DNA from: Mesorhizobium loti
Lineage (GTDB): Bacteria; Pseudomonadota; Alphaproteobacteria; Rhizobiales; Rhizobiaceae
Direction: 5' to 3'
Assembly (NCBI GenBank): GCA_002356515.1
Contig: AP017605.1
Location: 7,735,020-7,799,019 of the forward strand
Length of the DNA stretch: 64,000 bases
Positions 55,806-64,000 of the stretch are shown in pieces (positions within the stretch are counted from its first letter, which is position 1; each line of letters opens with the position of its first letter). The notes under the pieces are model-generated. The model was not told the origin of the DNA. It worked only from the letters and a program-made list of their open reading frames with translations, and did no database searches. The position numbers and the translations under genes are program-made.

Positions 55806-56642
55806 CTATCCCAGCTCCAGCGTCGTCACGCCGAATATTCTCTGGGCATCGAGCTTCGGCGGGGGCCCCTTGTACATGCGGGTGGTGCTGAAGGTCGGTG
55901 CGAAACCCGCTGCATCGAGCGCCGCGATGAAATCCACCTGGGTGGCCGGGACGTCGATATTCAGTTCGCCACCCTCGCATGCGGTTGCCAACTCCCCGAG
56001 CAAATCGAGCGCGGTCTGTACGTTGTCGGCGAAGAGCGGGCCGATCTTGAAGCCGCTGCGGCAGGATCGCGCCACTGCATAGCCGGCCGTTCCCCGCGAT
56101 GTGATCGCCGTCAGGGCACGGTGTGGCGGCTGCAGCCATCGCTGCAGGAAAGAGCGCCGGGGCGTGGGAAAGCAAAGCGCGTCATATCCGATGATGTCGG
56201 GCGTCGGCTGCACGGGCACCACGCGAGGCCGCCCGGCGCCGACGGGCGGGAACGCGGCGCGCCCGCTGTAGCGGATGGTCTCGTAGACCGACTCGAACCC
56301 CTTGCTCCGATAGTTGGCCTGCTGCTCTTCGACGCCGTCGAGGCCGATGGTGCGCCCGGCCAGCCTGTCCATGCCCGCGGTCCACACCGCTTTGCCGTAG
56401 CCCTTGCCGCGCATGTCCGGACGGCAGATGTAGAGGCCGATGAAACCGAAATCCCGTCCATAGGCCACCGCCGAGATCGCGGCGACCATGTCGCTGCCGA
56501 CAAAGGCACCGATGAAACCCTCCGGATCCGCCGCCTGGAACATTGCCGCATCTTCGAGGCCTGGGTTCCAGCCCTCCGCCGCCGCCCAGTCGATGAGAAC
56601 TCTCAATTCCTGAAGGGACAGCGTGCGGATGGTCGGTTTCAT
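55806..56642 (-). CDS. Two-domain GNAT acetyltransferase
   Basis: A 278-residue protein with an N-terminal GNAT domain (acetyl-CoA loop RPDMRGKGYGKAV) and a second C-terminal acetyltransferase-like domain (about residues 150-278), typical of Acetyltransf_18 proteins. It begins four bases after the racemase stop, so it is the last gene of the ABC operon. Substrate unknown. Confidence 0.82.
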   Translation of the reverse strand: MKPTIRTLSLQELRVLIDWAAAEGWNPGLEDAAMFQAADPEGFIGAFVGSDMVAAISAVAYGRDFGFIGLYICRPDMRGKGYGKAVWTAGMDRLAGRTIGLDGVEEQQANYRSKGFESVYETIRYSGRAAFPPVGAGRPRVVPVQPTPDIIGYDALCFPTPRRSFLQRWLQPPHRALTAITSRGTAGYAVARSCRSGFKIGPLFADNVQTALDLLGELATACEGGELNIDVPATQVDFIAALDAAGFAPTFSTTRMYKGPPPKLDAQRIFGVTTLELG

Positions 56643-56646
56643 GTGC

Positions 56647-57399
56647 TTACTCCGCGGCGACAGCTCCCGGCGCGAACGATTTCAGCACACCACGATAGGG
56701 CTTGGCCAGCGGGCTGGCATAGGCGCCGCGCTTCGATGTCGACAGGCCGAGCGCAATCAGCGCTTCGGCCTGCTTGATCGCGGCGCCGACACCGTCGATG
56801 ACCGGCAGTCCGAAATCCACCTGCAACTGGTGGGCAAGATCCGCCATGCCGGCGCAGCCAAGCACGATGGCCTCGGCACGATCCTCCTCGACGGCTCGGG
56901 CGATCTCGTCGCGCAGCTTGCCAACCGCTCCTGATGCTGGATCCTCGAGCGCCAGCACTGGAATGTCGGCCGCCCGCACACGCGCCCGTCCCGCCATGCC
57001 GTAGCGCTGCACCAACCCCTCCACCGGCACGCGCGAGCGTTCGGTGGTGGTCACGACGGTGAAGCGTTGGGCGATGAAGGAGGCCATGCTGAGGGCGGCC
57101 TCGCAAATGCCGATGACGGGGATGCTTGCCATGGCGCGCGCGGCGTCGAGGCCGGTGTCGTCGAAACAGGCGATGATCGCCGCCCGGGCACCGCGGCGTT
57201 CGCCGGCGGCGATCTCCATCAAAAGGCCCGGCACGGCCAGAGCCTCGTCATAATAGCCCTCGATCGAGGCCGGTCCCGTCGACGAGGTGACGGCGACGAT
57301 TTCGGTCGAGACGCCGGCGACTGCGCGCGCCGCCGCACCAATGGTCTCGGTCATGCTGGCCGTCGTGTTGGGGTTCACCACCAGAATCTGCACGGTCAC
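56647..57399 (-). CDS. Hydantoin-racemase-like Asp/Glu racemase family enzyme
   Basis: A 250-residue protein with the VVNPNTTASMTETI start and two catalytic-Cys blocks, IIACFDDTG and IVLGCAGMADL, typical of hydantoin/allantoin racemases. The GTG start overlaps the preceding permease stop. Its place in the ABC operon suggests the importer brings in a hydantoin- or ureide-like compound. Confidence 0.87.
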   Translation of the reverse strand: MTVQILVVNPNTTASMTETIGAAARAVAGVSTEIVAVTSSTGPASIEGYYDEALAVPGLLMEIAAGERRGARAAIIACFDDTGLDAARAMASIPVIGICEAALSMASFIAQRFTVVTTTERSRVPVEGLVQRYGMAGRARVRAADIPVLALEDPASGAVGKLRDEIARAVEEDRAEAIVLGCAGMADLAHQLQVDFGLPVIDGVGAAIKQAEALIALGLSTSKRGAYASPLAKPYRGVLKSFAPGAVAAE

Positions 57400-58214
57400 G
57401 CTCTCGCCCGGCGGCGGCCGACATAGAGGATGGCGCCCAGCGTCGCCAGGATCACCAGGAAGGAGAACACGGTGGTCACCGTGCCCAGCGCGTAGAGCAC
57501 CGGCGTCGTGACATTGGTGGTCATGCCGTAGATCTCGAGCGGCAGCGTGTTGAAGGTTCCCGAAGTCATCAGCGTGCGGGCGAACTCGTCATAGGAAAGC
57601 GTGAAGCCGAACAGGCCGACGCCGATCAGGCTCGGCGCGATCATCGGCAGCACGACATGGATGAAGGTCTGCCAGGAGGTGGCGCCGAGATCGCGCGCGG
57701 CTTCCTCATAGGCCGGCGAGAAGCGGTTGAAGACGGCGAACATGATGAGCACACCGAACGGCAAGGTCCAGGTCAGATGCGCGCCGAAGGCCGACGTATA
57801 CCAGGCCGGGCGCAAGCCGACCTGCTGGAAGACCACGCCGATGCCCAGCGAGATGATGATGGAGGGCACGACGAGACTGGCGACCGCCAGATAGAACAGC
57901 GCCGTGGCGCCGCGAAATTTTCGGCGGAAGGCAAGGCCCGCCAGCAGCGACACGATGACGGTGACGATCATCACCATCAGGCCCAGCACCAGCGAGCGCT
58001 TGAAGCTGCCGCCGAAATCGCCGACCGCCTGGCGCTCGAACAGATTGGCGAACCAGTGCAGCGATACACCGTTGAGCGGGAAGGTAAGGCCGCCGGTCTC
58101 GCCCTGGAAGGAGAGGATCAGGATCGCCGACAGCGGGCCGTAGAGGAACAGCACGAACAGCGCGAAGAAGGCCGCCAGCACGTAGAATTCGAGGGTGCGT
58201 TTTTCGTGGCTCAC
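57396..58214 (-). CDS. ABC transporter permease (PotC type)
   Basis: A 272-residue permease with about six membrane helices and the EAA loop YEEAARDLGATSWQTFIHVVLPMI. GTG start, one base after the preceding gene. Part of the polyamine-type importer. Confidence 0.9.
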   Translation of the reverse strand: MSHEKRTLEFYVLAAFFALFVLFLYGPLSAILILSFQGETGGLTFPLNGVSLHWFANLFERQAVGDFGGSFKRSLVLGLMVMIVTVIVSLLAGLAFRRKFRGATALFYLAVASLVVPSIIISLGIGVVFQQVGLRPAWYTSAFGAHLTWTLPFGVLIMFAVFNRFSPAYEEAARDLGATSWQTFIHVVLPMIAPSLIGVGLFGFTLSYDEFARTLMTSGTFNTLPLEIYGMTTNVTTPVLYALGTVTTVFSFLVILATLGAILYVGRRRARA

Positions 58215-58215
58215 G

Positions 58216-59127
58216 TCAAAGCTCCCGGCGGATATCGACGATGCGCAGGATGCCAGCGACCATTAGCAGCACCAGCACCAAAAGCACCACGGCGTTGGCG
58301 GCGGCGGCCGGATATTGCAGCAGCGACATCTGGTTCTTCATCATCAGCGCCACCGACGCGCTCTGGCCGCCCGACATCACCTGCACGGTGGAGAAGTCGG
58401 CCATGACCAGCGTGACGACGAAAATGGTGCCGATCGCCATGCCTGGCTTGGCCAGCGGGATGATGACGTTCCACAGCACCTGCCAGCCGGAGGCGCCGGC
58501 GTCGCGCGCGGCCTCGACCAGCGAGCGGTCGATGCGCATCAGCGTGTTGAAGATCGGCGTCACCATGAACAACGTGTAGAGATGCACCATGGCCAGCACG
58601 ACGGCGAATTCGGAATAGAGCAGCCATTCGATGGGCTTTGGCACCAGCCCCAGATGCACCAGCGTCGAGTTGATCAGCCCGTTGCGTCCGAGCACCGGGA
58701 TCCACGAGATCATGCGGATGATGTTGGAGGTCAGGAACGGCACGGTGCAGACCAGAAACAGCACCATCTGCATGGCGGTCGTGCGGATGTGGAAGGCGAG
58801 GAAATAGGCGACCCAGAAGCCGATGAACAAGGTCAGCGCCCAGACGATGGCCGCGAATTTGATGGTGTTGAGATAGGTCTTCCAGGTGACCCACGAGCCC
58901 AGCACATCGGAATAGTTGGTGGTGAGAAAGTCAGGATACATGGCGGCGAAGTCGTAATCCCAGAAGGACACGACGACGATCATGATGATGGGCAAAAGCA
59001 GGAACGCGCCCAGGATCAGCGCCAGCGGAGCCGACTGCAGATAGGGCGTGACGGCACCGAGCGAAAAGCGGCGGCGCCGCTTGGTGGGGCTGGCGGCGAT
59101 TGCGGGGCGTTCGAGCGCGACTGTCAT
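58216..59127 (-). CDS. ABC transporter permease (PotB type)
   Basis: A 303-residue permease with about six membrane helices and the EAA loop VEAARDAGASGWQVLWNVIIPLAKPG. GGGAG precedes the ATG at 59127. Second inner-membrane subunit of the importer. Confidence 0.9.
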   Translation of the reverse strand: MTVALERPAIAASPTKRRRRFSLGAVTPYLQSAPLALILGAFLLLPIIMIVVVSFWDYDFAAMYPDFLTTNYSDVLGSWVTWKTYLNTIKFAAIVWALTLFIGFWVAYFLAFHIRTTAMQMVLFLVCTVPFLTSNIIRMISWIPVLGRNGLINSTLVHLGLVPKPIEWLLYSEFAVVLAMVHLYTLFMVTPIFNTLMRIDRSLVEAARDAGASGWQVLWNVIIPLAKPGMAIGTIFVVTLVMADFSTVQVMSGGQSASVALMMKNQMSLLQYPAAAANAVVLLVLVLLMVAGILRIVDIRREL

Positions 59128-59162
59128 CAATTCTCCCGGTGCAGGTTCGCGGTGCGGCCTTT

Positions 59163-59346
59163 CCTTCTCCCCTTGTGGGGTCCGAAGGACGGGGCGAGAC
59201 CCGTGGCTCGCCCCAGGGCGGTGGCCTCACGAAGTGAGGTCGGATGAGGGGTGTTCCAGGGAACACCAACGTCTCACTCCGCTGGAACACCCCTCATCCG
59301 TCTCGGCGCTGCGCGCCGATCCACCTTCTCCCACAAGGGGAGAAGG
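59163..59346. repeat. 184-bp palindromic intergenic repeat
   Basis: Outer arms CCTTCTCCCCTTGTGGG/CCCACAAGGGGAGAAGG (17 bp, perfect) and inner arms CGGATGAGGGGTGTTCC/GGAACACCCCTCATCCG (59241-59257, 59284-59300; perfect) make a large nested palindrome. Typical of the abundant Mesorhizobium intergenic repeats. It lies inside the ABC operon, between binding protein and permease. Confidence 0.75.
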
Positions 59347-59376
59347 GGAGAGAAGGCGGTGGCGCAGGCCCTTCCC

Positions 59377-60666
59377 TTACGCTGCAATGAACTCGTTCCA
59401 GCGCTTCACCATGTAGCGGTCCTCATCCATCACAGAGTTCCAGCAGGCGACCTTGCCCATGCGCTCCTCGAACGAGCCGCCATCGCGCACGGCGCCGGCC
59501 TTTTCCATGACGGTGCCGTCCGGCGCCTTGATCTCGCCCTTGGCCGGCTTGCCCTCGATCCAGTAGCCCCACTCGTCCTCGGTCATGAACTTCTTGGCCG
59601 AGACCATGTTGGCCGAGTAGTAGCCCTGGCGGTTGAGGTAGCCGCCGACCCAGCCTGACGTGTACCAGTTGATATATTCATAGGCCGCGTCGAGCTCGGC
59701 GCCCTTGAGATGGGCGGCGAGGCCAAGGCCGCCGCCCCACGAACGGTAGCCTTCCTTGAGCGGCTGGAAGCGGCAAGGGATGCCCTTGGAGCGCACGGCG
59801 GCCACCGCCGGCGACCACATGGACTGGATGACCACTTCGCCCGACGCCATCAGATTGACGCTCTCGTCGAAGGACTTCCAGAAGGCGCGGAACTGGCCAG
59901 CCTGCTTAGCCTTGATCAGGAAGTCGATCGTCTTGTCGATCTCGTCCTTGGTCATGTTGCCCTTGTCGGCATATTTGATGTTGCCGGTGGCTTCCATGAT
60001 CATGGCAGCGTCCATGATGCCGATGGACGGGATGTTGAGGATGGCGGTCTTGCCCTTGAAGGCCGGGTCCATGATGTCGGCCCAGGTTGTGATGTCGCGA
60101 CCGACAAGGTCAGGGCGGATGCCCAGCGTATCGGCGTTGTAGATGGTCGGCACCATTGTGAACCAGTTGGTCGGCGCCTTGGCGAAGGTCTTGGAGTCCT
60201 GCGCCTCGACATAGCCGACCGTATGCGGCGCCGTGCCCTGGGCAATCACGCTGTCGGGGGTGAGCTTGCCGGTTTTGAACAGCGGCACCAGTTCGTCGTA
60301 ATATTTCAGCTTGCTGACATCCATCGGCTGCAGCACGCCGGTGGGGAACACCTTCTTGCAGATCCAGTATTCGATGTCGGCGATGTCGTAGCTGTCGGGC
60401 TGGGTCACGGCGCGCTGGGCGGCGGCGTCGGAATCGGTCGCCGTCATCTCCAGCGTGATGCCAAGGTCGGCCTTGCATTTGTCGGCAATGGCGTTGAGGT
60501 TCGACACACCGGTGCCGAACTGCCGCAGCGTGATGTTGGACTGCGCCCAGATGGTCGGGAAGCCGGTGATGACGCCCGAGCCGGCGGCGAGGCCGATGGC
60601 GGCGGCACCTGTCTTGAGCAGAGAGCGGCGCGAAATGCCAGTCTTGGTTTCTTTGGTGTTTGTCAT
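59377..60666 (-). CDS. ABC transporter substrate-binding protein, Tat-exported
   Basis: A 429-residue periplasmic protein with a twin-arginine signal (SRRSLLKTGAAAIG). The fold is that of polyamine-type binding proteins (TATDSDAAAQRAV, WFTMVPTIYNADTLGIRPD, ASGEVVIQSMWSPAVAAV). The ATG at 60666 is used; the longer frame upstream has no support. Substrate not readable; the racemase downstream hints at a hydantoin-like compound. Confidence 0.9.
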   Translation of the reverse strand: MTNTKETKTGISRRSLLKTGAAAIGLAAGSGVITGFPTIWAQSNITLRQFGTGVSNLNAIADKCKADLGITLEMTATDSDAAAQRAVTQPDSYDIADIEYWICKKVFPTGVLQPMDVSKLKYYDELVPLFKTGKLTPDSVIAQGTAPHTVGYVEAQDSKTFAKAPTNWFTMVPTIYNADTLGIRPDLVGRDITTWADIMDPAFKGKTAILNIPSIGIMDAAMIMEATGNIKYADKGNMTKDEIDKTIDFLIKAKQAGQFRAFWKSFDESVNLMASGEVVIQSMWSPAVAAVRSKGIPCRFQPLKEGYRSWGGGLGLAAHLKGAELDAAYEYINWYTSGWVGGYLNRQGYYSANMVSAKKFMTEDEWGYWIEGKPAKGEIKAPDGTVMEKAGAVRDGGSFEERMGKVACWNSVMDEDRYMVKRWNEFIAA

Positions 60667-60700
60667 GTCTATTCCCCTGTCTTGTTTTGCTTGGTTGGAG

Positions 60701-61789
60701 TCATGAATGAAGGCGGCCAAGGACGATCGCGTCTTGCGGATCCCAGGCGAGCGGTACGGCGTCGCCGATGGCGACGGGTTTGGCGAAGAAGTCGGAATCG
60801 TCGACGATGACGGTGAAGTCGTCGATGCCGGCACCGGTGACGGAAAGTTTCACCGTGGCGCCGCGGTACTCGATGTTGGCGACGATGCCGGTGAAGCCGA
60901 GGCCGGGCGAGGGCGCATCACCGATGCGCACATGGTCGGTGCGGATGGCGATGTCGATCGGCGCTCCCGCTTCCTGCGGTGCACCGCTGGCGGCGAGCGA
61001 GCCGCCGCCATTGACACCGAAAGTGACCATACCGTCCTGGCTGCCGGTGACCCGGCCGGAGATGACATTGTGGTCGCCCATGAAGCGCGCGACAAAGGCC
61101 GTGGCCGGCCGCTCGAACACGTCGCGCGGCGGCGCCGCCTGTTCGATGCGGCCGTCATTCATCACCACGATCAGGTCGGCGAGCGCCATCGCCTCCTCCT
61201 GGCTGTGGGTGACGTGGACGAAGGTGATGCCGAGCGAAGTCTGCAGCTTCTTCAGCTCGGCGCGCATGCGGATCTTCAGGAACGGATCGAGTGCCGAAAG
61301 CGGCTCGTCGAGCAGCAGCGCTTCCGGGTCGGTGATCAGCGCGCGGGCGAGCGCGACGCGCTGCTGCTGACCGCCGGAAAGCTGCGCCGGGCGGCGCGTC
61401 GCATAGGCCTCCATCTGCATCAGCTTCAGCATGTCGAGCGCCTTGGCGCGGCGCTCACTCTTGTCGACGCCCTTCATCTTCAGGCTGAAGGCGACGTTGT
61501 CGATGAGGTCGAGATGCGGAAACAGCGCGTAGGACTGGAACATCATCGCCGTGCCGCGCTTGGCCGGCGGCAGGTCGGTGACGACGGTGTTGCCGAGGCG
61601 GACATCGCCGGACGAGATGCTCTCATGGCCGGCGATCATGCGCAGTGTCGAGGTCTTGCCGCAGCCTGAAGGGCCGAGCAGGCAGCAATAGGTGCCTGCC
61701 GGTATCTTCAGGCTGATGTCCTCGACGGCGGTCGTCGTGCCATAGATTTTCGAAACAGACACGATGTCGATCTCGGCGGCTTTGGACAT
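60701..61789 (-). CDS. ABC transporter ATP-binding protein (PotA type)
   Basis: A 362-residue ATPase: Walker A GPSGCGKTS, signature QLSGGQQQRVALARALI, Walker B ALLLDEPLSALD, switch VTHSQEEA, then a C-terminal TOBE domain. First gene of the operon; GGGGAAG precedes the ATG. Confidence 0.93.
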   Translation of the reverse strand: MSKAAEIDIVSVSKIYGTTTAVEDISLKIPAGTYCCLLGPSGCGKTSTLRMIAGHESISSGDVRLGNTVVTDLPPAKRGTAMMFQSYALFPHLDLIDNVAFSLKMKGVDKSERRAKALDMLKLMQMEAYATRRPAQLSGGQQQRVALARALITDPEALLLDEPLSALDPFLKIRMRAELKKLQTSLGITFVHVTHSQEEAMALADLIVVMNDGRIEQAAPPRDVFERPATAFVARFMGDHNVISGRVTGSQDGMVTFGVNGGGSLAASGAPQEAGAPIDIAIRTDHVRIGDAPSPGLGFTGIVANIEYRGATVKLSVTGAGIDDFTVIVDDSDFFAKPVAIGDAVPLAWDPQDAIVLGRLHS

Positions 61790-61914
61790 TCAGGCTTCCC
61801 CGTTTGGTCGCATTAACCAAAGCATCATGCGTGCCAATCTCGGGATGAACGGCCAAGTATTTGAATTGGCCGCGAAATCCTGATTCCTGCCTGCCGCTCA
61901 CTGAACGGGCTGGC

Positions 61915-61929
61915 TTGTGCATTGCACAA
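61915..61929. promoter_or_regulatory. GntR-type palindromic operator
   Basis: TTGTGC-ATT-GCACAA has perfect 6-bp arms, midway between the divergent ABC operon and GntR gene; further half-sites CTGCACAAA (61952) and TGCAAT (61968) lie downstream. Likely bound by the adjacent GntR protein. Confidence 0.65.
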
Positions 61930-62052
61930 ATTATGGGCGATTGTCAGCGATCTGCACAAAAATCGTATGCAATCTTTTTTGCCTTCGTATCCACTTTGCC
62001 TCTCGTGCTCGCGTCACGAGTCGCGTTAGAAAGGGCGGAAAGAATTTCCATC

Positions 62053-62766
62053 ATGAACATCGCCGACCAGATCTATTCTGCCACCGACAGCGCCACGCAG
62101 GACCGCGCCCAGGCGATCCGCGACCAGCTGCGCGACGCCATTGTCGACCGCCGACTGGCGCCGGGCACCAAACTGTCCGAAGGCGAGGTCGGCACGCTGT
62201 TCGACGTGTCGCGCACCGTCGCCCGCGCGGCCTTGCAGATGCTGTCTTTCGAAGGCCTGGTGCGCACCGAGCGCAACCGCGGCGCTTTCGTCGCCAACCC
62301 GTCGCCCGAGGAAGCACGCCAGGTGTTCGCCTCGCGCCGGCTGATCGAACCAGGCATCGCCATCGCCGCCTGCGGGCGCGTCACCGCAGCCCATATCGTC
62401 GCCTTCAAGGCGCAGCTCGACGAGGAGGGCCGTTTCATTGCCGAGCGCGGCCCGAATGCGCGGCGCTCCGAGATCAAGGCATCAGGCGATTTCCATCTGC
62501 TGCTGGCATCTGTCGCCGGCAATGCCATCCTGCAGCGCTTCATGGAGGAGCTGGTGGCGCGCTCGTCGCTGGTCATCGCGCTTTATGGGCGCTCTGGCGT
62601 GTCAGCCTGCGGGCACAGCGAGCATACGGAAATTGTCGGCGCGCTGGAAAGCAGCGATTGCGAACGGGCCAGCCAACTGATGCTGCACCACATCGATCAT
62701 ATCGAGGCCGATCTCGATCTGCGCGTCAGGGCCGGCCCTGCGCTCAAGGAAGCTCTCAATTTCTGA
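62053..62766 (+). CDS. GntR-family transcriptional regulator (FCD type)
   Basis: A 237-residue regulator: winged helix (RDQLRDAIVDRRLAPGTKLSEGEVGTLFDVSRTVARAALQML) and FCD domain with metal ligands (Asp/His in DFHLLLASVAGN and HSEHTEIVGALES). Divergent from the ABC/racemase operon, which it most likely controls. The ATG at 62053 fits the family N-terminus. Confidence 0.9.
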   Translation: MNIADQIYSATDSATQDRAQAIRDQLRDAIVDRRLAPGTKLSEGEVGTLFDVSRTVARAALQMLSFEGLVRTERNRGAFVANPSPEEARQVFASRRLIEPGIAIAACGRVTAAHIVAFKAQLDEEGRFIAERGPNARRSEIKASGDFHLLLASVAGNAILQRFMEELVARSSLVIALYGRSGVSACGHSEHTEIVGALESSDCERASQLMLHHIDHIEADLDLRVRAGPALKEALNF

Positions 62767-62769
62767 GAG

Positions 62770-63999
62770 TTAGCTCTCGTCCTCGCCAGCCGTGGGCGCT
62801 GCCTGTCCGGCGGCCTTGCGGCGCAGCATCTTGGTTAGCTTCCAGATTGTCGGGCTGTTCTTGACGAAGGCCTTCAGCCGCGCGCCCTGGCGAAGCGTCT
62901 GCGCCAGCGCGCGACCCTTCAGCGTCAGCGGGACCAGCACCTCGAAATGCCGGGTTTCGATATCGCACCACTGCCGCTTGTAGGGCTCGTCGCCGACGGA
63001 GAAATCATAGACGGCAAAACCGGTCTCACAGGCTTCCTGGATGTTGTCGAAGAACAGGAAATCGCCGGGACTGCTGTGCGCGAGATCGTCCTCGGCGATC
63101 GCGCCGAACTCGCAGATCAGGCGCTTGCCGGAACGGCTCGACCCGGTGACGGCGCGCAGCTTGCCGGCAACCTCCAGCCCGTGCAGCACGAAAGACGGCT
63201 TGTCCTCGGCCAGGGCCTGCGTGAACAGCCCCCGGAAGAAGGCGCGTGTCCGGTCGTCGCCGAAGACATTGGCAATGCCCATCTTGCGAAAGCGATGCTC
63301 CTTCATCTCGAAGAAGGCGTCGAGCTGCCTGTCCACCTCGTCCGGTGTGAGCGCCTCGATGCGCCGGTGGCTGCCGACGGCCTCGAATTTGCGTGTCTGC
63401 GACCGATGCTTCTTGCGTTTGCGCTTGCCGCTGGCGCGCAGCAGCAACGCATCGAAGCCACCGGCAAGGTCGACGGCCAGCGAAAGATTGGGGCTGGCGA
63501 AATGATCGAGCGATGCGAGCGGATTGGCGATGCCGTCGAGATCGGGCAGCAATCGCTCCAGCGTGATGAGATCGATGTCAGGACGGGCCTTGGCGATGGC
63601 CGCAAAAACCGAGCGGACGGTCGCTGTATCCGCCCTGGCCAGCCATTGCGGGTCGGCGGCGGCGAAATTGCCATTGGCGTGGCGGCCGCCCATGAAACGG
63701 GCGACCCGGAACGGACCTTGGCTGACGACCTCAAGCGCGAGCGCGAAGACCGGTTTGCCTTCAAGTGAGAGCGTCGCCACGACAAGATCGGGCTTGAGCT
63801 GCGCGCCCCAGTTCAGGATCCAGGTCGCACCCTGTGCTGGCGCATGGAGCGCCGAGCGGCAGAACCCCGCATAGGCCGCCAGCCCTTCGGCGCCCACGAC
63901 GGAAACCGACAACCCCTCGGCATCCTTCGGCAGGGCGCGTGGCGACGCCTCGGTCGCCGCGAGCCGATTGCCGTCAAATGACGCCATTGCGTCAACCAT
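62770..63999 (-). CDS. FemAB/CelD-like GNAT acyltransferase
   Basis: A 409-residue protein of the FemAB/CelD-like GNAT group: an N-terminal half with WILNWGAQLKPDLVVATLSLEGKPVFAL and a second GNAT half (FDALLLRASGKRKRKKHRSQTRKFEAVG, then FLFFDNIQEACETGFAVYDFSVGDEPYKRQWCD). Such proteins are linked to cellulose or surface-polymer modification. Convergent with the GntR gene. The ATG at 63999 is at the window edge, so a further upstream start cannot be excluded. Confidence 0.8.
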   Translation of the reverse strand: MVDAMASFDGNRLAATEASPRALPKDAEGLSVSVVGAEGLAAYAGFCRSALHAPAQGATWILNWGAQLKPDLVVATLSLEGKPVFALALEVVSQGPFRVARFMGGRHANGNFAAADPQWLARADTATVRSVFAAIAKARPDIDLITLERLLPDLDGIANPLASLDHFASPNLSLAVDLAGGFDALLLRASGKRKRKKHRSQTRKFEAVGSHRRIEALTPDEVDRQLDAFFEMKEHRFRKMGIANVFGDDRTRAFFRGLFTQALAEDKPSFVLHGLEVAGKLRAVTGSSRSGKRLICEFGAIAEDDLAHSSPGDFLFFDNIQEACETGFAVYDFSVGDEPYKRQWCDIETRHFEVLVPLTLKGRALAQTLRQGARLKAFVKNSPTIWKLTKMLRRKAAGQAAPTAGEDES

Positions 64000-64000
64000 A

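Overview
The window looks like the chromosome of a Mesorhizobium-type alphaproteobacterium (order Hyphomicrobiales). The evidence is high GC with strong codon-position bias, several gene orders typical of rhizobia (nrdR-ribD-ribE-ribH-nusB next to glyA; bamE / cytochrome bc1 assembly chaperone / DUF177-plsX-fabH-ihfA-merR; ldtR beside an L,D-transpeptidase), RIME-like intergenic palindromes, and lineage-typical families such as DUF982, solo LuxR regulators and TupA-like ATP-grasp proteins. No family search could be run; names come from reading the protein sequences.

Layout. 1-9.4 kb: the end of an OpgC-like acyltransferase, a LacI-type regulator facing two tiny paralogous genes with three matching operator-like sites, DUF423, an MFS exporter divergent from a GntR regulator, DUF982, a family-90 glycosyltransferase, an aldo/keto reductase, PPK2 and a RibD-C-type reductase. 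9.4-16.8 kb: a PHA depolymerase divergent from a glutathione S-transferase, hemB, DUF2066, a 3-hydroxyisobutyryl-CoA hydrolase-like protein with a small membrane partner, and ldtR. 17-21.3 kb: a Tat-exported L,D-transpeptidase, a solo LuxR and a CPA1 antiporter. 21.4-29 kb: glyA, two envelope proteins, nrdR, ribD, ribE, a small unknown, ribH, nusB and an MFS protein, nearly all on one strand and tightly packed. 29-33 kb: a four-gene glycine-betaine/osmoprotectant ABC system (binding protein, permease, ATPase, permease). 33-41 kb: a K+-independent H+-pumping pyrophosphatase, then bamE and the phospholipid / fatty-acid initiation cluster ending in ihfA and merR.

40.6-48.5 kb is a patchwork of accessory genes between merR and a tRNA-Pro(GGG): a TupA-like enzyme, a secreted histidine-rich peptide, a small HTH protein, a YbaK protein, a shattered DNA ligase D fragment, a methyltransferase of different composition, small unknowns, and a P-loop kinase-like gene that has lost its start. 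No integrase or duplicated tRNA end was seen, so this looks like a decayed insertion hot spot rather than an intact island.

48.6-55.8 kb is a compact exopolysaccharide locus: O-antigen ligase/polymerase, initiating sugar-phosphate transferase, GT4 glycosyltransferase and Wza-like lipoprotein on the minus strand, divergent from a Wzc-like protein whose kinase domain appears to have lost its nucleotide-binding motif. 55.8-62.8 kb is one minus-strand operon (polyamine-type ABC importer, hydantoin-racemase-like enzyme, two-domain acetyltransferase) with a divergent GntR regulator and a perfect palindrome between them. The window ends in a FemAB/CelD-like acetyltransferase.

The most novel-looking element is the LacI-linked pair of 43- and 49-residue proteins at 1.8-2.15 kb, which share an MHPxxxLFED start and are each accompanied by the same operator sequence.
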